A stretch of DNA of 12,268 nt from Candidatus Saccharimonadota bacterium (lineage in GTDB: Bacteria; Patescibacteriota; Saccharimonadia; Saccharimonadales; Saccharimonadaceae). Both the position numbers and the translations under genes were made by a program. How positions within the stretch are numbered: position 1 is the first letter of the stretch; every line of letters begins with the position of its first letter. The stretch lies in NCBI GenBank assembly GCA_017421685.1, contig JAFOHW010000025.1, positions 1 through 12,268 on the forward strand, given 5' to 3'. Positions 1 through 4,885 of this stretch are shown in pieces. The notes beneath the pieces are model-generated. The model did not search any database, was not told where the DNA came from, and was given only the letters and a program-made list of their open reading frames with translations.

Positions 1-86
1 GGAGGGTTAAGACTCGCATGAGGCAACCGGATAAGTATCCACCAGTCGCCTTGAAGGACTTCCCGCCGAGGAAGTCTAAGACGTAA
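1..86 (+). CDS. C-terminal end of an unidentified protein (5' partial)
   Basis: The third frame is open from the window edge and reads 27 codons (first full codon at base 3) to a TAA at 84-86. The encoded tail is basic and proline-rich, ending ALKDFPPRKSKT. Codon choice is reasonable for this genome and an intrinsic terminator follows 26 bases later, which fits the end of a transcription unit. I do not recognise the family from so short a tail. An RNA gene end was considered, but no known RNA consensus is visible. Confidence 0.5.
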   Translation, partial: RVKTRMRQPDKYPPVALKDFPPRKSKT

Positions 87-112
87 TGTAAAATTCGGAA
101 GGTTAAAGGATT

Positions 113-141
113 GGGGGCTCAAGCTTTATCGAGCCCCCTTT
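113..141 (+). terminator. Intrinsic terminator after the left-edge gene
   Basis: A perfect 8-bp G/C-rich stem (GGGGGCTC at 113-120 with GAGCCCCC at 131-138) encloses a 10-base loop. Only a short T run (TTT) follows, so the U-tract is weak. It separates the left-edge gene from the rpsP promoter. Confidence 0.75.
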
Positions 142-158
142 CCCATTTCTAAAAAGTA

Positions 159-167
159 TGATATAAT
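159..167 (+). promoter_or_regulatory. rpsP promoter, extended -10
   Basis: TGATATAAT gives a perfect -10 (TATAAT, 162-167) preceded by the TGn extension (159-161). No good -35 is seen at 17 bases upstream. The expected start near 174 leaves a leader of about 24 bases holding the rpsP Shine-Dalgarno AAGGAG (186-191). Confidence 0.7.
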
Positions 168-197
168 AACTTTTGTTAATAATTTAAGGAGAAAAAA

Positions 198-590
198 ATG
201 CTAGCGATTCGCATGCAACGTAAAGGCCGGGCGCATTATCCTACGTACCGGATAGTCGTCCAAGAATCCCAGCGTCATCCCTTGTCGGGGCGCGTTGTGG
301 CTGAGGTCGGCAACTATAACCCCGCAACTAAAAATCTAACTCTAGATAAAGAGGCGGTTACTAAATATTTATCTAACGGAGCCCAGCCTTCGAGTAGGGT
401 TGCGTTTATCTTAAAGAAGAATGGAATTAAACTTCCGAAGTGGTATAAGGAACCTGCGCAGAAGCACGCTGAAGCTAAACATGCTGATAAGCTTCGTAAG
501 AATCAGCCAAAAGAGGAGGCTCCGGTAGAGGAGGCTCCGAAAGATGAGGCGCCCGAAGAAGAGAAAACCGCAGAAGAGACACAGGAATAA
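198..590 (+). CDS. rpsP: 30S ribosomal protein S16 with acidic C-terminal tail
   Basis: S16 is a primary assembly protein of the 30S subunit body and binds 16S rRNA. Residues 1-80 match the family closely: MLAIRMQRKG at the start, the PTYRIVV strand, the VGNYNP turn and the YLSNGAQPS motif are all present. The start is fixed by a strong AAGGAG six bases upstream. The family is usually about 80-90 residues; this one is 130. The extra 50 residues are a charged tail, first Lys/His/Ala-rich (about 81-105) and then Glu/Ala/Pro-rich with near-repeats of E-E-A-P and D-E-A-P. The gene has its own promoter and terminator, so it appears to be a single-gene unit here and is not in the usual ffh-rpsP-rimM-trmD order. 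Confidence 0.97.
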   Translation: MLAIRMQRKGRAHYPTYRIVVQESQRHPLSGRVVAEVGNYNPATKNLTLDKEAVTKYLSNGAQPSSRVAFILKKNGIKLPKWYKEPAQKHAEAKHADKLRKNQPKEEAPVEEAPKDEAPEEEKTAEETQE

Positions 591-610
591 ATTTTCGGTC
601 TAGGATTCTT

Positions 611-651
611 AAAAAATATCTCAGATTTTCTGGGATATTTTTTGTTATTTT
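611..651 (+). terminator. Intrinsic terminator after rpsP
   Basis: Arms 611-624 (AAAAAATATCTCAG) and 630-643 (CTGGGATATTTTTT) pair over 14 bp with a single T-G wobble around a 5-base loop. The 3' arm ends in a T run that continues into TGTTATTTT. This is a typical A-tract/T-tract terminator. Confidence 0.88.
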
Positions 652-664
652 AAAACTATTATTG

Positions 665-673
665 TGTTATAAT
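665..673 (+). promoter_or_regulatory. khpA promoter, extended -10
   Basis: TGTTATAAT combines a consensus TATAAT (668-673) with TGn directly upstream. No convincing -35 at 17 bases (TTATTT at 645-650). The start expected near 680 leaves a leader of about 27 bases that contains the GGAG at 695-698. Confidence 0.7.
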
Positions 674-706
674 ATGATTAACATTAACATAAATGGAGAA
701 AAATAA

Positions 707-1159
707 ATGGCTACCATCGACCAGCAATTTGTAGAATACATCGTAAAAACTTTAGTCAATAATCCTGACAAGGTAGCAGTCGACCGTAAGATTGATGAGA
801 AAGGAGTCTTACTGACCTTAACCGTTGATCCGGAAGACGTTGGGCGGGTAATTGGAAAAAGAGGAGTTGCAGCTCAGGCTATTAGAGTTCTTCTAAGGGC
901 TTTAGGAACGAAGCAGGATGCGAGATTTAACTTAAAGATTATGAATACGGACGAAGATAAAGTCGAAGAAAAAGAGATAAAAGAAGAGAAAGAAGAGAAG
1001 GTTGAGGATGCGACGGTCACTGAGACGGAGGAAGTAGAAGAAGCCGAAGAGGATGAAGACGAAGAAGACGAAGAAGAGGGAGAAGAGGAGAAAGTTTCTT
1101 CAGATTTGGTTGAGAAAACCAGAGCTGAGCTTGCTGACTACGATGATTTAGATATTTAA
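707..1159 (+). CDS. khpA: KH-domain RNA-binding protein (KhpA type) with long acidic tail
   Basis: The first 80 residues form a single type II KH domain like KhpA, a small RNA chaperone-like protein that acts with KhpB in many Gram-positive bacteria. The RNA-gripping GxxG loop is at residues 50-53 (GKRG within VGRVIGKRG), and an AAQAIRVLLRALG helix follows. KhpA is normally about 75-80 residues. Here residues 81-150 add a tail in which roughly 38 of 70 residues are Asp or Glu, ending ADYDDLDI. The start has GGAG eight bases upstream. It follows rpsP as in many bacteria (rpsP-khpA-rimM), but a terminator and a separate promoter lie between them. The tail may limit non-specific RNA binding or recruit basic partners; that is inference. 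Confidence 0.9.
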   Translation: MATIDQQFVEYIVKTLVNNPDKVAVDRKIDEKGVLLTLTVDPEDVGRVIGKRGVAAQAIRVLLRALGTKQDARFNLKIMNTDEDKVEEKEIKEEKEEKVEDATVTETEEVEEAEEDEDEEDEEEGEEEKVSSDLVEKTRAELADYDDLDI

Positions 1160-1166
1160 AAAGGTC

Positions 1167-1194
1167 TTGACTTTTAAAATAAGTTCTATATAAT
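1167..1194 (+). promoter_or_regulatory. Consensus sigma-70 type promoter of the candidate small RNA
   Basis: TTGACT (1167-1172) and TATAAT (1189-1194) are separated by 16 bases. It is the best-matching -35/-10 pair in the window and the only clear promoter without the TGn extension. The predicted start is at about 1200-1202, just where the small RNA's closing helix begins. Confidence 0.8.
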
Positions 1195-1199
1195 TAAAC

Positions 1200-1294
1200 A
1201 TAAGCTAACTAACTGCGAGTCGGCTTGTAGAATATAGTAATGAGTTGAGAGCTTATCTATGTTTCGAAATCCCCCTACGTTGAAGGGGGATTTT
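1200..1294 (+). ncRNA. Candidate structured small RNA, unassigned
   Basis: A strong promoter, a foldable ~95-nt segment and a strong terminator frame a region with no useful ORF. The 5' end ATAAGCT (1200-1206) pairs perfectly with AGCTTAT (1250-1256). A 4-bp helix stacks inside it (AACT 1207-1210 with AGTT 1243-1246, leaving a 3-base GAG bulge). An internal hairpin, CTGCGAG (1213-1219) with CTTGTAG (1224-1230), closes on a TCGG tetraloop with two G-U pairs. The terminator stem follows at 1267. It does not show the SRP RNA core, a 6S-like long rod, RNase P or tmRNA motifs that I would recognise. It could instead be an attenuated upstream leader of rpoB, because the second promoter starts just after the terminator. 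Confidence 0.6.
1267..1294 (+). terminator. Intrinsic terminator of the candidate small RNA
   Basis: AAATCCCCCT (1267-1276) pairs with AGGGGGATTT (1284-1293) over 10 bp around a 7-base loop. The 3' arm ends in TTTT and is followed by GGGCTTG, so the U-tract is short. No competing antiterminator strand is evident upstream, so it looks constitutive. Confidence 0.83.
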
Positions 1295-1298
1295 GGGC

Positions 1299-1327
1299 TT
1301 GTAAAATTTTTCTTTCTGTGTTAGAAT
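1299..1327 (+). promoter_or_regulatory. rpoBC promoter, extended -10
   Basis: TTGTAA (1299-1304), a 17-base spacer and TAGAAT (1322-1327) with TGT directly before the -10 (1319-1321). It lies immediately after the small RNA terminator. The predicted start near 1334 gives rpoB a leader of about 170 bases. Confidence 0.7.
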
Positions 1328-1333
1328 TCTTAT

Positions 1334-1503
1334 TAAGAAGTAGTGTGCCCTGTTTTTGTAACTTTTGGGAGCTGGCGACTCTTTGGGGGAAAACAGGCAG
1401 TAATCTTCGGCGCTGAGATGAATTTATTAAGCATGGGTTAGGAGTTAGCTGTGTCTTAAAAAAGCATCAAAAAGATTAATAACACTAAGAAAAAAGAGGT
1501 AGA
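1334..1503 (+). promoter_or_regulatory. Long structured 5' leader of rpoB
   Basis: This leader is far longer than the others in the window and contains at least two hairpins. CCTGTTTT (1349-1356) pairs perfectly with AAAACAGG (1390-1397); inside it GGGAG and CTCTT can pair around CTGGCGA. A second hairpin joins TTAAGCATGG (1427-1436) with CTGTGtCTTAA (1449-1459) with one bulged base and two wobbles. An A-rich single-stranded stretch follows to the Shine-Dalgarno AGAGGT (1495-1500). No T-tract terminator is seen, so control of translation or RNA stability is more likely than attenuation. It resembles in position, but not visibly in sequence, the L10 leader found upstream of rplJL-rpoBC. Confidence 0.5.
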
Positions 1504-4500
1504 ATGGCTAAAAAACCTAGTTTAAGTGAAAGAGTATTTTTCACTGAAGGCGACCAGGCTTTACCAATTCCGGATCTTACGGCACACCAAAAAGATTCGT
1601 GGGAAGACTTTGTCAAAAATGGACTACGGGAGGTTTTTGCTGAGCTTAATCCGATTGACGATTATACCGGGCAGAAGCTTTCTTTAAGATTTAAGGATTA
1701 TTATTTTAAAGATCCAAAAGAAACTGAGCAAGAGGCAAAATTTAATCTTGCGACTTACGAGGCTCCGCTACACGTTTTAGTTGAACTCGAAAATAAAGCT
1801 ACGGGAGAAAAAAAGGAACAGGATATTTTCTTTGGAGATTATCCGTGGATGACCGAGCGAGCTACATTCATTATTAATGGAACTGAGCGAGTTATTGTTT
1901 CTCAGTTAATTCGTTCGGCGGGGGTTTTCTTTAACTCTGAGACGATTGGTCTACGTCGATATTATGGAGCGAAGGTTATTCCTGGACGAGGAGCATGGCT
2001 TGAGTTTGAAACGGCTTCGAATGGAGCAATTTATGTGAAAATTGATCGACGTCGAAAAATTCCAGTAACGACTTTTTTGAGGGCTTTAGGATTTTCAAAG
2101 TCTGAAATTAAAGAGACTTTTGCTAAAGTTGATAATGGAGAGAAAAGCTACATTGATGCGACTTTGGAGAAAGATTTAACTTTAAGTCAAGGCGAGGCTT
2201 TGCTCGAAGTTTATCGACGATTGAGGCCGGGCGATTTAGCGACGGTCGATAATGCAAAATCGATGATTGAGCGAACTTTCTTTGACCCGAAGCGCTATGA
2301 TTATTCGGAAGTTGGTCGCTTCAAGATTAATCGAAGGTTAGGTTCGGATTTACCGAATGAGCCAGAATTTCGTACCCTTCAAAAAGAAGATTTAGTTAAG
2401 ATTATTTCGGAAATTATTCGTCTTAATAATACTCAAGAACCGGCAGATGATATTGACTCACTTTCGAATCGTCGGGTCAAATTGGTTGGCGAGTTGGTAC
2501 AGAGACAATTTAGGTTAGGGATGCTTCGTTTACAGCGAAATATTCTCGACAGAATGTCAATGGCTAGTGTAGAAGATGTTACTCCGTCGCAGTTACTAAA
2601 TTCGCGCCCCGTTGTAGCTGCTGTGAAAGAATTCTTTGCTACCTCACAACTTTCACAATTAATGGACGAGGTAAATCCGTTTTCAGAATTAGCACATAAG
2701 CGACGTTTAAGCTCAATGGGGCCTGGAGGTCTTACGAGAGAGCGTGCAGGATTTGACGTTCGTGATGCACACCCGACTCACTATGGACGAATTTGTACCG
2801 TAGAAACCCCAGAAGGTGGAAACGTAGGTTTAGTATTAAACTTAGCGACTTATGCTCGAATTAATAAATATGGTTTTATTGAAGCTCCGTATTTAGTCGT
2901 CAAAAACGGAAAGGTTACTGATGAAGTAGTTTATATGGATGCAGATACCGAAAATGACATGATTATTGCTGACGCTTCGGTTAAATTAGATAAAAATGGT
3001 AAGTTTGCTGAAGATTGGGTTTCAGCTCGAGTTCACGGAACTCCTTCCCAAGTAGAAGCTTCAAAAGTTACGCATGTCGATGCAGTTCATAAGGAAATTC
3101 TCGGGGTTTCGGCGAGTTTAATTCCTTTCGTAGAGAAGAACCGTGTTGACCGCTCTTTGATGGCATGCGCAATGCAGAAACAGGCGGTACCTTTACTTCG
3201 AAATGATAACCCGATTGTCGGAACTGGAATTGAACGTGAAGTCGCCAAAAATACTTCACAATTGGTCATGGCTGATGGGACCGGAGTAGTAAAGAAAGCT
3301 GATGGTGATTCGGTCATTGTGACTTACGATAAGGGAGGTGACAGAGAGTATAAATTGCAACATTTCGAGAAAACGAATGATGATCGTTGTTATAATCAGC
3401 GTTGCGTAGTTTCGCGCGGTCAGAAAGTTAAGAAGGGTGATACATTGATTGAGGGGGCTTCAATTAATGATGGCGAACTTGCTTTAGGACGAGATTTATT
3501 GGTTGCGTTTATGCCGTGGCGCGGATATAATATGGACGACGCGATTGTGATTTCGAACAAATTAGTTGAAGATGATACTTTGACATCGATTAATATTAAA
3601 GATTTCGATGTTGAGGTACGTGAGACGAAGTTGGGTCCGGAACAAGTAACGCGGGATATTCCGAACGTCTCAGAACATTCTCTTCGACACCTTGGAGATG
3701 ATGGAATTGTGACTATTGGTTCTGAGGTTAAAAATGGAGATATCTTAGTTGGTAAAATTACTCCTAAGGGAGAACAAGAATTAAGCTCCGAGGAACGATT
3801 ACTTAGGGCAATTTTCGGCGAGAAGGCAAAAGATGTTCGTGATACTTCAGTTAGGATGAACGGTTCTTCGACGGGTAAAGTCGTTGGCGTTCGAGTTTAT
3901 ACCAGAGATCAAGGACATGAGCTTAAGGCTGGCGTAATCATGCAGATTAAGATTTTTGTAGCTGAGATGCGAAAAATTGGTGTTGGTGATAAGTTAGCCG
4001 GACGACACGGGAATAAGGGGGTCGTTTCGAGAGTTCTCCCGGTAGAAGATATGCCATTTATGGCTGATGGTACCCCGATTGACATCGTGTTATCGCCAAT
4101 GGGTGTACCAAGCCGTATGAACTTAGGACAGTTATTTGAGACACATCTTGGAATGGCCGCGAGAGCTTTAGGATATAAAGTTGCGACACCGTCATTCAAT
4201 GGAGTTCCTGATGAGAAAATTTCGGAAGAGCTAAAGAAAGCTGGTTTTTCTGAGGATGGAAGAGTTCAACTCTATGATGGTTTGACCGGTGAACCATTCA
4301 ATGAGCGTACTTCGGTTGGGGTTATGCATATGTTGAAGCTTCATCATATGGTAGAAGATAAGATTCATGCCCGTTCGACTGGTCCGTATACGATGGTAAC
4401 GCAACAGCCATTAGGCGGTAAGGCACAAAACGGTGGTCAGCGTTTCGGGGAAATGGAGGTCTGGGCACTTGAAGCTTATGGTGCAGCGACTACTCTGCAA

Positions 4501-4884
4501 GAGATGTTGACAATTAAGTCAGATGACGTTTATGGTCGTGCGAAAGCATATGAAGCAATTATTAAGCACGAGCCAATTGAGGGGCCGAAACTTCCGGAAG
4601 GCTTCAACGTTCTCGTCAAGGAGCTTCAGGGTCTTGGTCTTAAGGTTGATTTATTAGATCATGGGGAGGCAACGGATGCTGGGGATGTAATCGAGAGAAC
4701 CTCAAAAGAAATTGAAAAATCAAAGGATGATCAGTCCATCTATGATCAGCATAAAAAAGAGACTGAACCGCAAATCTTAGACCTCGACGATGCAGAAGCT
4801 GAGGCCATGATGGCGGATGAGGGAATAGAAATAACGGAGATTGACGAGGAGGATGGCACAGTCGATCTCGGAGAGGAGTTCTAA
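1504..4884 (+). CDS. rpoB: DNA-directed RNA polymerase subunit beta
   Basis: The beta subunit forms one pincer of RNA polymerase and part of the catalytic centre. At 1126 residues it is compact (about 1190 in Bacillus, 1342 in E. coli) and lacks the large lineage insertions. Visible landmarks: the QLIRSAGVFF fork/lobe segment; the rifampicin region (about 380-410, SQLSQ through HKRRLSSMGPGGLTRERAGF); MPWRGYNMDDAIVIS (about 670-685); GDKLAGRHGNKG with the two catalytic-site lysines K830 and K838; PSRMNLGQLFETHLG; and the C-terminal QPLGGKAQNGGQRFGEMEVWAL clamp segment (read as two adjoining pieces). The last ~60 residues are acidic. Asp678-Asp679 replaces the usual Glu-Asp pair. The start has AGAGGT four bases upstream. 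rpoC follows after one base, so the two are co-transcribed and probably translationally coupled. Confidence 0.99.
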   Translation: MAKKPSLSERVFFTEGDQALPIPDLTAHQKDSWEDFVKNGLREVFAELNPIDDYTGQKLSLRFKDYYFKDPKETEQEAKFNLATYEAPLHVLVELENKATGEKKEQDIFFGDYPWMTERATFIINGTERVIVSQLIRSAGVFFNSETIGLRRYYGAKVIPGRGAWLEFETASNGAIYVKIDRRRKIPVTTFLRALGFSKSEIKETFAKVDNGEKSYIDATLEKDLTLSQGEALLEVYRRLRPGDLATVDNAKSMIERTFFDPKRYDYSEVGRFKINRRLGSDLPNEPEFRTLQKEDLVKIISEIIRLNNTQEPADDIDSLSNRRVKLVGELVQRQFRLGMLRLQRNILDRMSMASVEDVTPSQLLNSRPVVAAVKEFFATSQLSQLMDEVNPFSELAHKRRLSSMGPGGLTRERAGFDVRDAHPTHYGRICTVETPEGGNVGLVLNLATYARINKYGFIEAPYLVVKNGKVTDEVVYMDADTENDMIIADASVKLDKNGKFAEDWVSARVHGTPSQVEASKVTHVDAVHKEILGVSASLIPFVEKNRVDRSLMACAMQKQAVPLLRNDNPIVGTGIEREVAKNTSQLVMADGTGVVKKADGDSVIVTYDKGGDREYKLQHFEKTNDDRCYNQRCVVSRGQKVKKGDTLIEGASINDGELALGRDLLVAFMPWRGYNMDDAIVISNKLVEDDTLTSINIKDFDVEVRETKLGPEQVTRDIPNVSEHSLRHLGDDGIVTIGSEVKNGDILVGKITPKGEQELSSEERLLRAIFGEKAKDVRDTSVRMNGSSTGKVVGVRVYTRDQGHELKAGVIMQIKIFVAEMRKIGVGDKLAGRHGNKGVVSRVLPVEDMPFMADGTPIDIVLSPMGVPSRMNLGQLFETHLGMAARALGYKVATPSFNGVPDEKISEELKKAGFSEDGRVQLYDGLTGEPFNERTSVGVMHMLKLHHMVEDKIHARSTGPYTMVTQQPLGGKAQNGGQRFGEMEVWALEAYGAATTLQEMLTIKSDDVYGRAKAYEAIIKHEPIEGPKLPEGFNVLVKELQGLGLKVDLLDHGEATDAGDVIERTSKEIEKSKDDQSIYDQHKKETEPQILDLDDAEAEAMMADEGIEITEIDEEDGTVDLGEEF

Positions 4885-4885
4885 G

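Noticed and set aside
1..112. The left edge as the 3' end of a structured RNA (rRNA, RNase P, tmRNA), including the GACTTCC/GGAAGTC hairpin at 57-76
   Set aside because: No diagnostic RNA motif matched, and the third frame gives a clean coding tail with a stop followed by a terminator. The 7-bp hairpin lies inside those codons and has no T run.
1200..1294. The small RNA as SRP RNA, 6S RNA or a riboswitch
   Set aside because: It lacks the SRP tetraloop/internal loop core, is too short for the 6S rod, and has no visible antiterminator that would make the terminator switchable.
1334..1503. The rpoB leader as an L10 (rplJ) leader
   Set aside because: The position is suggestive, but I cannot match the consensus sequence, and rplJL does not follow.
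4841..4885. An upstream rpoC start at 4841 inside rpoB
   Set aside because: The added 15 residues resemble no RpoC, whereas the ATG at 4886 has a strong AGGAG seven bases upstream and gives a family-like N-terminus.
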